Shown here: piece by piece, positions 1 through 9,240 of the stretch
How positions within the stretch are numbered: the stretch's first letter is position 1
Layout of the letters: each line of letters opens with the position of its first letter
From: Reyranella aquatilis
GTDB lineage: Bacteria; Pseudomonadota; Alphaproteobacteria; Reyranellales; Reyranellaceae
Assembly: GCF_020880995.1 (NCBI RefSeq)
Contig: NZ_JAJISD010000001.1
Location: 682,001 to 746,000, forward strand
DNA length: 64,000 bases
Reading direction: 5' to 3'
Notes under the pieces: generated by a model
Seen by the model: the letters and a program-made list of their open reading frames with translations, nothing else
Database searches by the model: none
Told to the model about the DNA's origin: nothing
Made by a program: the position numbers and the translations under genes

Positions 1-281
1 TGGGTACCGCCTTCCTGTTCTACGGCTATCTTGGTCCGCGGCAGCTGCCGCCGGCGGTCGAGGGCGCGGCCAGTTTCCCCATGATCCGGGAGATGGCGAC
101 CTTCGTGGAGCCCCAGCTTCCCACCGGCTTCCGCACCCGGCTGCAACGCCCGGGCATGGAAAGCGGTGTGATCCAGCCGGCCAACCGGGCCGCGCCCGCT
201 CCTTCGGCCCCTGCGAACGCCGCTCCGGCCGCGGCGCCGGCTGCCTCGCCGCCCGCAGGCGAAACCAAACCGCCGCAGTGA
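1..281 (+). CDS. cvpA: CvpA family membrane protein, 3' end only
   Basis: The frame enters from the left edge and shows the last 92 residues before a TGA. It opens with a hydrophobic stretch (GTAFLFYGYLG) that looks like the end of the last membrane segment. A short conserved-looking part follows (LPPAVEGAASFPMIREMA), then an alanine/proline-rich tail over about the last 35 residues. CvpA is an inner-membrane protein of unclear biochemical role that is very often encoded directly before purF, as here, with only 10 bases between the genes. The call rests mainly on that gene order, because the diagnostic N-terminal membrane segments lie outside the window. Confidence 0.7.
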   Translation, partial: GTAFLFYGYLGPRQLPPAVEGAASFPMIREMATFVEPQLPTGFRTRLQRPGMESGVIQPANRAAPAPSAPANAAPAAAPAASPPAGETKPPQ

Positions 282-291
282 GTTATCCTTG

Positions 292-1794
292 ATGGCGTCG
301 GGGCGACACCCCAGCTATAACCCCGCCGTGCTAAGCACCCCGAAACGCTCCGACGACGACGACCGCCTCGACAAGTTTCACGAGGAATGTGCGCTGTTCG
401 GCATCTACGGGACGTCAGATGCCGCCGCCCACAGCGCGCTGGGCCTGCATGCCCTGCAGCATCGCGGCCAGGAAGCGTCCGGCATCGTCACCTTCGACGG
501 CCGCCACTTTCACAATCACCGCGCGGCCGGCTTGGTCGGGGACATTTTCGGCACGCAGGCCGTGATGGAAAAGCTGGTCGGCTATTCCGCGATCGGCCAC
601 AACCGCTACGCCACGACCGGCGGATCCTCGGACCGCAACATCCAGCCAATCTTCGCCGATTTCGACTTCGGCGGGCTGGCGCTGGCCCATAACGGCAATC
701 TCACCAACGCCTACCTGCTGCGCAAGGAACTGGTGCGCATCGGCTGCCTGTTCCAGTCGACGACCGATACCGAGGTGATCAACCATCTGATCGCGCGGTC
801 CAACTACTCGACCGTCGTCGACCGGCTGATCGACGCGCTGGGCAGGGTCAAAGGCGCCTACTCGCTCCTGCTGCTGACCAACGAGGCGCTGATCGGCGTC
901 CGCGATCCGATGGGTGTGCGCCCGCTGGTAATCGGCCGCCTAGACGATGCCTGGATCCTGACCTCCGAGAGCTGTGCGCTGGACATCATCGGCGCGCGGT
1001 TCGTGCGCGATGTCGAGCCCGGAGAAATCGTCATCGCCGACGGCAACGGGCTTCGGTCGATCAAGCCGTTCGCCAAGCAGAAGCGCCGCTTCTGCGTTTT
1101 CGAGCACATCTACTTCGCCCGGCCCGATTCCAAGGTCGAGGGTATCGGCGTGTACGACGCACGCAAGAACATCGGCCGGGAACTGGCCAAGGAAAGCCCA
1201 ATCCCCGCGGACGTCGTGGTCCCGGTGCCGGACTCCGGCGTGCCGGCCGCGATCGGCTATGCCGCCCAGTCGGGCCTGCCGTTCGAGCTGGGCATCATCC
1301 GCAACCACTATGTCGGCCGCACCTTCATCGAGCCGGCCGACCACATCCGCCATCTCGGCGTGCGCCTGAAGCACAATGCCAACCGCGCCCATATCGAGGG
1401 CAAGCGCGTGATTCTGGTCGACGATTCGATCGTCCGCGGCACGACCTCGATGAAGATCGTCGAGATGGTGCGCAACGCCGGCGCCAAGGAAGTGCACATG
1501 CGCATCGCGGCGCCGCCGACCACCGATCCCTGCTTCTACGGCATCGATACGCCGGACAAGGACAAGCTGCTGGCCTCACGCTACGACGTTGCCGGCATGG
1601 CGAAGTTCATCGGCGTGGATTCGCTGGCCTTCGTCTCGATCGACGGCCTGTACCGCGCGATGGGACTGCCCGGGCGCGACGCCGCCTCCCCCGCCTTCTG
1701 TGACGCCTGCTTCACCGGCGACTATCCGATCGATCTCGACGATGTGCTCGGCGTCGAGGATCGCCAGCTTTCCCTGCTCGTCGAATCGGCCTGA
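292..1794 (+). CDS. purF: amidophosphoribosyltransferase PurF
   Basis: This cytoplasmic enzyme makes 5-phosphoribosylamine from PRPP and glutamine, the first step of purine synthesis. The nucleophile Cys follows a propeptide of about 32 residues (FHEEC-ALFGIYG), so the N-terminus is probably cleaved. The glutaminase region has GHNRYATTGGSS. The PRPP-binding loop is VILVDDSIVRGTTS, near residue 365. Cysteines near residue 268 (RRFCVFEH), in TDPCFYG and in the C-terminal CDAC pair match the iron-sulfur-containing Bacillus-type enzyme. The ATG at 292 is chosen; an in-frame TTG lies directly before it. The 500-residue length is normal. An SDR gene follows after 10 bases. Confidence 0.97.
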   Translation: MASGRHPSYNPAVLSTPKRSDDDDRLDKFHEECALFGIYGTSDAAAHSALGLHALQHRGQEASGIVTFDGRHFHNHRAAGLVGDIFGTQAVMEKLVGYSAIGHNRYATTGGSSDRNIQPIFADFDFGGLALAHNGNLTNAYLLRKELVRIGCLFQSTTDTEVINHLIARSNYSTVVDRLIDALGRVKGAYSLLLLTNEALIGVRDPMGVRPLVIGRLDDAWILTSESCALDIIGARFVRDVEPGEIVIADGNGLRSIKPFAKQKRRFCVFEHIYFARPDSKVEGIGVYDARKNIGRELAKESPIPADVVVPVPDSGVPAAIGYAAQSGLPFELGIIRNHYVGRTFIEPADHIRHLGVRLKHNANRAHIEGKRVILVDDSIVRGTTSMKIVEMVRNAGAKEVHMRIAAPPTTDPCFYGIDTPDKDKLLASRYDVAGMAKFIGVDSLAFVSIDGLYRAMGLPGRDAASPAFCDACFTGDYPIDLDDVLGVEDRQLSLLVESA

Positions 1795-1804
1795 GGCCTT
1801 CACC

Positions 1805-2554
1805 ATGACCGAAGACAAAGTCGGCCGTCTTGCCGGCCGCGTCGCGCTGATCACCGGCGCGTCGCGCGGCCTCGGTGCTGCCACTGCACTGGCCTACGCA
1901 TCGGAAGGCGCGCATTGCGTCCTGGTCGCGCGGACGGTCGGTGGCCTCGAAGAGGTCGATGACCGGATCAAGGCGATCGGCGGTTCGGCCACGCTGGTGC
2001 CTCTCGACGTTACCGACGGCCCGGGAATCGACCGGTTGGGCCTCGCTCTCTACGAACGCTTCGGCCGGCTCGACATCCTGCTTGGCAATGCCGGCGTTCT
2101 CGGCACGCTCTCGCCGATGGGCCATTTCGAACCCAAGATTTTCGAGCAGGTGATGGCGGTGAATGTCACCGCGAACTGGCGCCTCATCCGGTCGATGGAC
2201 CTGCTGTTGCGCCGTTCCGACGCCGGCCGGGCCATCTTCGTCACCTCGGGTGCGTCCCGGCATATCCAGCCTTATTGGGGCGCCTATGCCGCCAGCAAGG
2301 CGGCGCTCGACATGATGGTCGGCGTCTATGCCGCCGAGGTCGCGCATACCGCGCTGAAGGTGAATCTCTTCAATCCCGGCCCGACCCGAACCTTCATGCG
2401 GCGCGAGGCCTTTCCGGGAGAGGACGAGTCCCTGCAGATTCCGCCCGAGGCGCACGCCGAATCGCTGATCCAGCTCGCGATGCCCAGCTGCACGATGAAC
2501 GGCGAGTGGATCGCCGGCGACGAAGCGGTGCGGCAACGCACCGGTCTCAACTGA
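1805..2554 (+). CDS. SDR family NAD(P)-dependent oxidoreductase
   Basis: This is a 249-residue classical short-chain dehydrogenase/reductase. Residues about 12-20 carry the cofactor loop GASRGLG, followed by the structural motif LGNAG near residue 95. The catalytic set is a Ser in VTSGASRH with YAASK (Tyr and Lys). It resembles the YciK-like SDRs often found behind purF in alphaproteobacteria, but the substrate cannot be read from sequence. The ATG at 1805 lies 10 bases after the purF stop, so the two are probably co-transcribed. The gene ends in a gap that holds two hairpins before the convergent molybdenum hydroxylase operon. Confidence 0.88.
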   Translation: MTEDKVGRLAGRVALITGASRGLGAATALAYASEGAHCVLVARTVGGLEEVDDRIKAIGGSATLVPLDVTDGPGIDRLGLALYERFGRLDILLGNAGVLGTLSPMGHFEPKIFEQVMAVNVTANWRLIRSMDLLLRRSDAGRAIFVTSGASRHIQPYWGAYAASKAALDMMVGVYAAEVAHTALKVNLFNPGPTRTFMRREAFPGEDESLQIPPEAHAESLIQLAMPSCTMNGEWIAGDEAVRQRTGLN

Positions 2555-2586
2555 CGCGCCATTGATCTCCCTTCAACGGGGGCGAT

Positions 2587-2617
2587 GGGGTTATGGGCAT
2601 CGCTAAGCCCATGCCCC
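2587..2617 (+). terminator. hairpin after the purF-SDR unit, possible terminator
   Basis: Nested inverted repeat 33 bases after the SDR stop. The outer arms are GGGG and CCCC, the inner arms are ATGGGC and GCCCAT, and the loop is 8 bases. It is followed by only TT, so it lacks a real U-tract. It sits between convergent genes. Confidence 0.4.
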
Positions 2618-2638
2618 TTCCGTCGTCGCAAGACGTCG

Positions 2639-2665
2639 ACACCTCCCCTTGGGAATGGGGAGGTG
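2639..2665. repeat. 9-bp perfect palindrome rich in CCTCCCC/GGGGAGG
   Basis: Arms CACCTCCCC (2640-2648) and GGGGAGGTG (2657-2665) flank an 8-base loop. It is only 24 bases beyond the 3' end of the convergent molybdenum-hydroxylase large-subunit gene. The arm sequence resembles the other CTCCCCC/GGGGGAG hairpins near 36.7, 50.9 and 54.6 kb, so it may be a short member of that dispersed family or a terminator for the minus-strand operon. Confidence 0.5.
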
Positions 2666-2688
2666 GTTCCACGTCGCGCGGAAAAACT

Positions 2689-4974
2689 CTAATCCGCGGC
2701 CATATCCATGGTCGCCAGGATCTTGGGCGGCGACATCGGCAGGCTGTAGAAACGACGGCCGAGTGCGTTGTAGACCGCGTTCGAGATGGCCGCGAGCGGC
2801 GGCACCAGCGGGACCTCGCCCACGCCTCGCACACCCTGCGGATGCTTCGGATTGGGAATCTCGAGGATCACCGAATCGAGCATCGGCAGGTCGGAGCTGA
2901 CCGGCATGCGGTAGTCGAGGAAGCTCGGATTATCGAGCTTGCCGTCCTTGTTGTAGATGTACTCCTCGCTCAGCGCCCAGCCGATCCCCTGGGCGGCGCC
3001 GCCCTGGATCTGGCCCTCGACATAGCTGGGATGGATCGCGCGGCCGACATCCTGGAAGGCGGTGTAGCGCAGCACCCGTACGATGCCGAGATCGGGATCG
3101 ACCTCGACGTCGCAGACATGCGTAGCGAAGCCGCCCTCGGCACCCGTCGTGTTGAGCTGCTGGCCGGCACCGATCGGGCCGCCGGTGGCGCTGGCCTGGG
3201 CCGCGATCTGGCCGAGGCTCAGCGGCTCGAACTTGCCGGCATTGTCGCCGGCTGGCCGGGCCTCGCCATTCTCCCAGACGACCGCGTCGGGATCGATCTT
3301 CCAGATCTTGGCCGCCCGCTCACGCAGCTGCGTGATGACCTTCTCCGTCGACTGCGTCACGACCATGGCCGAGGCGTAGGTCACGCGGCTGCCGCCGGTC
3401 AGATTGCTGAAGCCGATGACGCTGGTGTCGCCGATCAGCACCGAAACCTTCTTGTAGTCGATGCCCAGTATTTCGGCGGTGATGTTGGCCGTCGAGGCGC
3501 GCGAGCCGCCGATGTCGGGATGGCCGGTGATCACGACGACGGTGCCGTCCTCGTTGACGTTCACCTGCGCGCTCGACTCGCCGCCGGCATTGAACCAGAA
3601 ACCCGAGGCCACGCCGCGGCCGTAGAGCTTGCCGTTCTTCGCCTTGGGCAGCGGGGTCGTGTAGTGCGCGTGCTTCTTCGCTTCCTCGATCGTCTCGACG
3701 AAGCCGATGCGCGGATAGACCGGCCCGTGCGCGGCCTTGGTGCCCTGCTTGGCGGCATTCTTCAGACGGAACTCCAGCGGATCCATCTTCAGCGCCTCGG
3801 CCATCTCGTCCATCACACACTCGACGCCGTAAGCGCCGATCGGTGCGCCCGGCGCGCGATAAGCCGCGACCTTGGAGCGGTTGGACACCACGTCGTAGCC
3901 GAACGAGTGGACGTTCGGGATGTCGTAGGGCGCGAAGGCACAGCCGGCGGCGCCCCGGATGGGCGAGCCCGGCAGCGCGCCGGCCTGCAGGCAGAAGGTG
4001 CCCTGCGCGGCCACGAGCTTGCCGTCCTTGGTCGCGCCCAGCTTGACCGTGCTGTAGGAGCCCGAGGTCGGGCCCGAGGCGTGGAACACCTCGCCGCGCG
4101 TCATCGTCATCTTCACCGGGCGGCCGGACTTCTTGGCCAGGATCAGCGCCAGCGGCTCCAGATAGATGATGGTCTTGCCCCCGAAGCCGCCACCGATCTC
4201 GGCCGGGATGGCCCGGATGTCGTTCTGCGGCAGCCCCGTCAGGTAGGCACACATGGCGCGGACCATGAACTGGCCCTGGCTCGAGCTCCAGATCGTGGCC
4301 TTGCCGTCGGAGACGCTGACCAGACAGGCATGCGGCTCGATGTAGCCCTGGTGGACAGGCTGGGTGCGGAAGCTGCGCTCGATGACGACGTCGGCCTTGG
4401 CGAAGCCCTCGCCGACGTCGCCCAGCTTGTGCTCCAGCGTCCCGGCGATGTTCGACGGCTTGTCCTTGTACTTGATGAAGTCGTGCAGGATCGGTGCGTC
4501 AGGCTTCATCGCCTCCTCGACGTCGATCACGAAGGGTAGCACCTCGTACTCGACCTCGATCAGCTTGCAGGCTTCCGCCGCGATCTTCTCGGTGGTCGCC
4601 GCGACCGCCGCCACCGGATGGCCGGCGAACAGCGCCTTCTCGCGCGCCATGACATTGCGGCACATCCAACGCATGTCCTGAATGCCGAGCATAACGGACT
4701 TATCGATCGGGAAGTTGACGATGTCCTTGGCCGTCATCACGGCCTTCACGCCGGGATAAGCTTCCGCCTTGCTGGTATCGATCGACTTGATGCGCGCGTG
4801 CGGGTGCGGGCTGCGCAGGACCTTGCCCCAGATCATGCCGGGCATCGTGGTGTCGGCGGCGTAGGCGGCGCGGCCCGTTACCTTGTCGGCGCCGTCCGGG
4901 CGGATCGTGCGCTTGCCGATCCACTTGTTGTCGTTGGCGGTCTCGGGGGTCTTGGTGCTCCCAGTCGTGCTCAT
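2689..4974 (-). CDS. molybdenum hydroxylase, molybdopterin-binding large subunit (xanthine dehydrogenase family)
   Basis: This 761-residue catalytic subunit belongs to a three-subunit xanthine dehydrogenase/aldehyde oxidase-type hydroxylase. Visible family features are WIGKRTIRPDGADKVTG at the N-terminus, EIGGGFGGK near the middle and GVGEVPLVPP close to the end, where the Glu is the usual active-site base. The CO dehydrogenase active-site motif AYRCSFR is absent (here AYRAPGAPIG), so a role in aerobic CO oxidation is unlikely. An organic substrate such as an aromatic ring, N-heterocycle or aldehyde is more probable. The ATG at 4974 overlaps the stop of the iron-sulfur subunit by ATGA. The substrate is unknown. 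Confidence 0.93.
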   Translation of the reverse strand: MSTTGSTKTPETANDNKWIGKRTIRPDGADKVTGRAAYAADTTMPGMIWGKVLRSPHPHARIKSIDTSKAEAYPGVKAVMTAKDIVNFPIDKSVMLGIQDMRWMCRNVMAREKALFAGHPVAAVAATTEKIAAEACKLIEVEYEVLPFVIDVEEAMKPDAPILHDFIKYKDKPSNIAGTLEHKLGDVGEGFAKADVVIERSFRTQPVHQGYIEPHACLVSVSDGKATIWSSSQGQFMVRAMCAYLTGLPQNDIRAIPAEIGGGFGGKTIIYLEPLALILAKKSGRPVKMTMTRGEVFHASGPTSGSYSTVKLGATKDGKLVAAQGTFCLQAGALPGSPIRGAAGCAFAPYDIPNVHSFGYDVVSNRSKVAAYRAPGAPIGAYGVECVMDEMAEALKMDPLEFRLKNAAKQGTKAAHGPVYPRIGFVETIEEAKKHAHYTTPLPKAKNGKLYGRGVASGFWFNAGGESSAQVNVNEDGTVVVITGHPDIGGSRASTANITAEILGIDYKKVSVLIGDTSVIGFSNLTGGSRVTYASAMVVTQSTEKVITQLRERAAKIWKIDPDAVVWENGEARPAGDNAGKFEPLSLGQIAAQASATGGPIGAGQQLNTTGAEGGFATHVCDVEVDPDLGIVRVLRYTAFQDVGRAIHPSYVEGQIQGGAAQGIGWALSEEYIYNKDGKLDNPSFLDYRMPVSSDLPMLDSVILEIPNPKHPQGVRGVGEVPLVPPLAAISNAVYNALGRRFYSLPMSPPKILATMDMAAD

Positions 4975-5447
4975 CGGGCGGCCCTCATGTCGGCGGCGGT
5001 GTCCATCACGGCGCGGATGATCTTGTCGTAACCGGTGCAGCGGCACAGGTTGCCGGCCAGCCAGAAGCGGACTTCATGCTCCGTCGGGTCCGGGTTCTTC
5101 TCGAGCAGCGCCTTGGCCGCCATCAGGACGCCCGGCGTGCAGATACCGCACTGGAGCGCCGCCGATTCGAGGAACTTCTGCTGCAGGGGATGCAGTTCCT
5201 CGCCCGCCATGCCCTCGATGGTACCGATCTCCTGGCCCTCGGCCTCGGCTGCCAGCATCAAGCAGGAACAGACGATGCGTCCGTTCAGGGTGATGGTGCA
5301 GGCACCGCAGTCGCCGGTGCCGCAGCCTTCCTTGGCGCCGGTCAGGCCAAGCGGCCCGCGCAGCACGTCGAGCATGCTCTGCTCGGCGTCGCAGAGGAAC
5401 TCCTGCGGCTCACCGTTGATGGTCGTGGAAACGTGGAGCTTCGCCAT
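4971..5447 (-). CDS. molybdenum hydroxylase, [2Fe-2S] small subunit
   Basis: This 158-residue electron-transfer subunit has two iron-sulfur domains. The N-terminal plant-ferredoxin-type cluster has CGTGDCGAC plus an earlier and a later Cys. The C-terminal helical domain has CGICTPG and CRCTGY. The ATG at 5447 has a strong ribosome binding site (GGAGGAAAG) and lies 4 bases after the stop of the FAD subunit. The 3' end overlaps the large-subunit start by four bases. The order FAD, FeS, Mo is the one called coxMSL. Confidence 0.95.
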   Translation of the reverse strand: MAKLHVSTTINGEPQEFLCDAEQSMLDVLRGPLGLTGAKEGCGTGDCGACTITLNGRIVCSCLMLAAEAEGQEIGTIEGMAGEELHPLQQKFLESAALQCGICTPGVLMAAKALLEKNPDPTEHEVRFWLAGNLCRCTGYDKIIRAVMDTAADMRAAR

Positions 5448-5451
5448 GGTC

Positions 5452-6318
5452 TTACTTTCCTCCCGCACGTTCGGCGGCAATGAGTGCGGTGCGCTTCAGC
5501 AGGACGCCGGCCACCTTGGTGCGATAGGCGATGGTGCCGCGCTTGTCGTCGATCGGACGGCAGGCGGCACTGCAGGCCGCAGCCGCCTTTGCCAATGCAG
5601 CCTCGTCGAGCTTCGAGCCGATCAGTGCCTTGGCGGCCTCCTCGACCAGCAGCACCGTCGGCGCGACGGCGCCGAGCCCGACGCGCGCGGCTGTGCAGGT
5701 CCCCTTGTCCATCGTCAGGCTGACGCCGCAACCGACCACCGCAATGTCCATCTCGGTACGCGGGATCATGCGCAGGTAGGCATCGCTCGACCCCTTGGCG
5801 CGCGGCGGCAGGTTGAAGGAGACGACGATTTCACCAGGCTCCAGGTTGAGGCGGCCGGGTCCCTTGGGCACCTTCTCGACGGCCATCTCGCGTCGGCCGT
5901 TCGGTCCCTGAATGGTAACGGTCGCCGCGGCCGCGACCATGGCCGGCACGCTGTCGCCGGCCGGCGAGCCGTTGCACAGGTTGCCACCCGGCGTGGCCCG
6001 TCCCTGCACCTGCGTCGAGCCGATCAGGTTGGCGGCCTCGACAACACCCGGCCAGACCTTGCTCAGCCTGGGATGCTCTCGCAGCACCATGCCCGAGACG
6101 GCCGCGCCGATCCGGAAACCGCCGTCCTTCGTTTCCTCGATCGAGGTCAGCTCGCCGATCTTCTTGATGTCGACGATCGTGCCCGGCGAGACGATGCCGT
6201 TGCGCATCTGGACCAGAAGGTCGGTGCCACCGGCCAGGATCCGGCCTGAGCCGGCCGCGGCGGCAAATGCCCGAATCGCCTCGTCCAGCGTCTTCGGCGC
6301 TACGTATTGGACATCCAT
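5452..6318 (-). CDS. molybdenum hydroxylase, FAD-binding medium subunit
   Basis: This 288-residue CO-dehydrogenase-flavoprotein-type subunit passes electrons from the iron-sulfur subunit to an acceptor. FAD-binding signatures are ILAGGTDLLVQMR near residue 30 and TPGGNLCNGSPAGDSVPAM near residue 105. The ATG at 6318 is preceded by AAGGGG at good spacing; longer readings upstream have no conserved sequence. It is the first gene of the three-gene operon. The 157-base gap between it and the end of der should hold the promoter. Confidence 0.95.
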   Translation of the reverse strand: MDVQYVAPKTLDEAIRAFAAAAGSGRILAGGTDLLVQMRNGIVSPGTIVDIKKIGELTSIEETKDGGFRIGAAVSGMVLREHPRLSKVWPGVVEAANLIGSTQVQGRATPGGNLCNGSPAGDSVPAMVAAAATVTIQGPNGRREMAVEKVPKGPGRLNLEPGEIVVSFNLPPRAKGSSDAYLRMIPRTEMDIAVVGCGVSLTMDKGTCTAARVGLGAVAPTVLLVEEAAKALIGSKLDEAALAKAAAACSAACRPIDDKRGTIAYRTKVAGVLLKRTALIAAERAGGK

Positions 6319-6475
6319 TGCAGGTACCCCTTCATCCCGTCGGCGGCTGCGCTGCAGCTCGTTATTAGGCTTTGTTGGAAGCAAGCCTAGGGCAGCAGGT
6401 CGGTCGCGGGCAAGGCGCGTCTCTGCCACCGGCCGCGATGCGGCCCGGTGGACGCCTTCGGAGCCCCCCAATGCG

Positions 6476-7912
6476 CTACCGCTGGGGCTTGCGACGCCCT
6501 TCGTAGGGGTTCTTCGGCTTGCGCATGCTGAGCCGGATCGGCACGCCCGGCATGTCGAAATCGTCGCGCAGCCGGTTCGTCAGGAACCGCAGATAGTCGT
6601 TGCCCAGTTCGTCCGGCTGGCTGACCGACAGGATGAAGGTCGGCGGCCGGCGCTTGATCTGGGTCATGAAGCGCAACCGGATCCGGCGGCCGTTGCTCGC
6701 CAGCGGCGGCGGATGCAGGGTCTCCATCTCGCGCAGCCAACGGTTTAGCTTGGGCGTCGTGACCCGCTTGTTCCAGATTTCGTAGGTCTCGAACACCTTG
6801 GGCAGCAGCCGCTCAACGCCGCGGCCGGTCAGCGCCGAGAAGCCGACGATGGCCACGTCCTTGACCTGCGAGAACGACATTTCCAGGCGATCACGCAGCT
6901 TGCGCCACTGCTTCGCGGAGCCCGACTGATCGTCGGCCAGAAGGTCAGTCTTGTTGACCGCGATGACGAGCGCCCGGCCCTCCTCGATCACCCAGCCGGC
7001 GATGTTGAGGTCCTGCTTCTCGGCCATGTCGGCCGCGTCGAGCACGACGACCACCACGTCGGCGAGCCGGATCGTGTCGAGCGAATCGGCCACCGAAGCG
7101 GCTTCGAGCTTGGCCTCGATGCGGCTGCGGCGGCGCATCCCGGCCGTGTCGACCAGGCGAACCGGACGGCCCTTCCACTCCCATTCGACGCGAATGGAAT
7201 CGCGTGTGATCCCGGCCTCGGGCCCGGTGAGGACTCGCTCCTCGCCCACCAGGCGATTGAGCAGCGTCGACTTGCCGACATTCGGACGGCCGACGATCGC
7301 CAGCAGCAGCGGGCGTCCTTCCGGCACGTCGGCCAGATCGGGATCCACCGCCTCCGCATCCGCCGTCTCGTCCTCTTCGGGCATCGGCTCGATGTGACGG
7401 CCCAGAGCCTCGTGCAGGTCGCTCAATCCTTCGCCATGCTCGGCCGAGACCGGGATCGGCTCGCCCAACCCGAGACCGTGCGCCTCGGCAAGCCCCTGCT
7501 GTCCGGCGCGGCCTTCGCACTTGTTGGCGACCAGGATCACCTTGGCTGAACGCTTGCGCAGCCAGCTCGCAAAGCTCTCGTCGAGCGGCAGGATGCCCGA
7601 GCGGGCATCGATCAGGAACAGAACGACGTCGGCGCTCTCGACAGCGCGCTCGGTGAAGCGGCGCATCCGCGCCTCCAGCGCCTCGCCGCCGGCCGTTTCC
7701 CAGCCCGCGGTGTCGAGCAGCATGAACGCGAGATCGCCCAGCTGGGCGGGCTGCTCGCGAATGTCGCGCGTCACGCCCGGCGTGTCGTCCACGATGGCGC
7801 GACGGCGTCCGACCAGCCGGTTGAACAGCGTGGACTTGCCGACATTCGGACGGCCGACGATGGCGACCCGGCGAAGCCCCTGGCCCGGCGGGCGATGATC
7901 AGCGGAGGGCAA
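6476..7912 (-). CDS. der: ribosome biogenesis GTPase Der (EngA)
   Basis: This double GTPase is needed for 50S subunit assembly. Two G domains each have GRPNVGKST (near residues 21 and 207), a T/D switch region (DDTPGVTRD and PEAGITRDS), DTAG-type G3 motifs and NKxD motifs (NKCEG is degenerate in the first, NKTD in the second). A KH-like C-terminal domain follows from about residue 370 and ends basic. The start is a TTG at 7912 inside the bamB 3' end, preceded by GGAAG; no ATG is available before the first G1 motif. The 14-base overlap with bamB suggests translational coupling. Confidence 0.96.
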   Translation of the reverse strand: MPSADHRPPGQGLRRVAIVGRPNVGKSTLFNRLVGRRRAIVDDTPGVTRDIREQPAQLGDLAFMLLDTAGWETAGGEALEARMRRFTERAVESADVVLFLIDARSGILPLDESFASWLRKRSAKVILVANKCEGRAGQQGLAEAHGLGLGEPIPVSAEHGEGLSDLHEALGRHIEPMPEEDETADAEAVDPDLADVPEGRPLLLAIVGRPNVGKSTLLNRLVGEERVLTGPEAGITRDSIRVEWEWKGRPVRLVDTAGMRRRSRIEAKLEAASVADSLDTIRLADVVVVVLDAADMAEKQDLNIAGWVIEEGRALVIAVNKTDLLADDQSGSAKQWRKLRDRLEMSFSQVKDVAIVGFSALTGRGVERLLPKVFETYEIWNKRVTTPKLNRWLREMETLHPPPLASNGRRIRLRFMTQIKRRPPTFILSVSQPDELGNDYLRFLTNRLRDDFDMPGVPIRLSMRKPKNPYEGRRKPQR

Positions 7913-9236
7913 CGAGTCTTCCGGAATCGGTCAGGACGTAGATGGTCCGGTTGGCGATGACGGGACCGAGGCGGACGCGGTCGCGCACGTCGATCTTGCC
8001 CAGCACCTCACCCGTGAAGGGGGAGACGGCCAGCAGGTCGCCCAGCGAGCTGGTGAGAAGCAGACGGTCACCCGCGAGCACCGGGCCGCCCCACAGGACA
8101 GGCGTGCGAGCCTTGACGTCCTCGTAGCGCGTGAGCGGCGTGACCCAGCGGACCTTGCCGGTGTCGCGGACCATGGCCACGACGTCGGCGTTGCCGGTGA
8201 TCAGGAACAGGAAGCGCCCGGCCGTCCACGGCGTCTGGTTGCCGCCGATGTTGCGGTCCCACTGGCGCTGGCCGGAGCGGAGATCGATGCCGGCGATCTG
8301 CCCGGCGGAGCCCATCGCGATCACGAGGCCGCGGTCGATCACCGGGCGCCCGCGAATGTCGGCGAGGTTGCCGAAGGCACGGATGTCGGCGCGCGCGCCG
8401 ATCAGCGATTCGTTCCAGACGGGCCGCCCATTGTCGATGCGCAGCGCCACCAGTTCGCCCGAGGTGAACGGCGCGACGACATAGTCGCCGGACCCGGCCG
8501 GGCTGTTGCCGCCGACATAGCCTGCCGTTTCCTGCAGGCCGGCGAACTGCCAGAGATCCGAGCCATCCGAGGCGGCCAGCGCATGCAGCTTGTTGTCGAT
8601 GGCGATCACGAAGACCCGGTCGCCGAACACCAGCGGCGAGCCTCGCACCGGCGCGCTGACGGTCGACTTCCAGTCTTCCTTGCCGGTGGCCGGATCGAGC
8701 GAATAGACCACGGCGAACCCGGTCGTGACGAACAGCCGGCCGCCATAATAGGCCAAGCCGCCACCGAACTCGTCCGAATCGCGCGCTTTCTCCGGGGCGA
8801 GCGAAACCCGCCACAGCAGGGCGCCGGTGTCGGCATTGAACGCCGAGACCGTTCCCTGGGCATCCTTGGCGAACACCTTGCCCTCGGCGACGACGGGAGG
8901 CGTGGTGAGGATGCGGGTGCTGCCGCTGCCCGATCCCACATCCGCCGTCCAGATGACCTGGGGCGAGTCGCCGATCGCCAGATTGTGCATGGCGTTGTTC
9001 GGGAACCCTCCCGACTGCGGCCAGGAGTCGTTGACCGTCGGCGGCGGCAGGACGACCTGCAAGCCGGCGACGTCGCTGTCGGGCTCGAGATCCCTCCGGT
9101 CGCCCAGCACGGAAACCCGTTCGCCCGGAAGCGGGGTTTTCTTCTTGTCGAAGATATCGCAGCCCGACAGGGCGCTCACCATCAGGACGGCGGCGAGAAG
9201 AAGACGCGGGTTGGCGGCACGCATAACGCTCGACAT
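7899..9236 (-). CDS. bamB: outer membrane protein assembly factor BamB
   Basis: This lipoprotein is the beta-propeller partner of the BAM complex that inserts outer-membrane proteins. The start at 9236 gives a signal peptide ending in the lipobox LSGC. The mature part carries repeated PQQ-type blades (for example TGALLWRVSL, TGKEDWKSTV, TGKVRWVTPL). The 445-residue length is normal for alphaproteobacteria. A second possible ATG lies at 9224. The start is 4 bases after the stop of the TPR gene, and GGAGG lies further upstream inside that gene. The order TPR-bamB-der is conserved in many proteobacteria. Confidence 0.94.
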   Translation of the reverse strand: MSSVMRAANPRLLLAAVLMVSALSGCDIFDKKKTPLPGERVSVLGDRRDLEPDSDVAGLQVVLPPPTVNDSWPQSGGFPNNAMHNLAIGDSPQVIWTADVGSGSGSTRILTTPPVVAEGKVFAKDAQGTVSAFNADTGALLWRVSLAPEKARDSDEFGGGLAYYGGRLFVTTGFAVVYSLDPATGKEDWKSTVSAPVRGSPLVFGDRVFVIAIDNKLHALAASDGSDLWQFAGLQETAGYVGGNSPAGSGDYVVAPFTSGELVALRIDNGRPVWNESLIGARADIRAFGNLADIRGRPVIDRGLVIAMGSAGQIAGIDLRSGQRQWDRNIGGNQTPWTAGRFLFLITGNADVVAMVRDTGKVRWVTPLTRYEDVKARTPVLWGGPVLAGDRLLLTSSLGDLLAVSPFTGEVLGKIDVRDRVRLGPVIANRTIYVLTDSGRLVALR

Positions 9237-9240
9237 CGGA

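Noticed and set aside
2593..4539. A long plus-strand frame opposite the molybdenum hydroxylase large subunit
   Set aside because: Antisense shadow of a conserved gene, with no start signal or domain.
2689..6318. CO dehydrogenase (coxMSL)
   Set aside because: The subunit order fits, but the large subunit lacks the AYRCSFR active-site motif, so only a general molybdenum hydroxylase is claimed.
6366..6389. Hairpin TAGGCTT...AAGCCTA after der as a terminator
   Set aside because: Only seven base pairs, no U-tract on the minus strand, and far from the stop; it may just as well be part of the promoter of the molybdenum hydroxylase operon.
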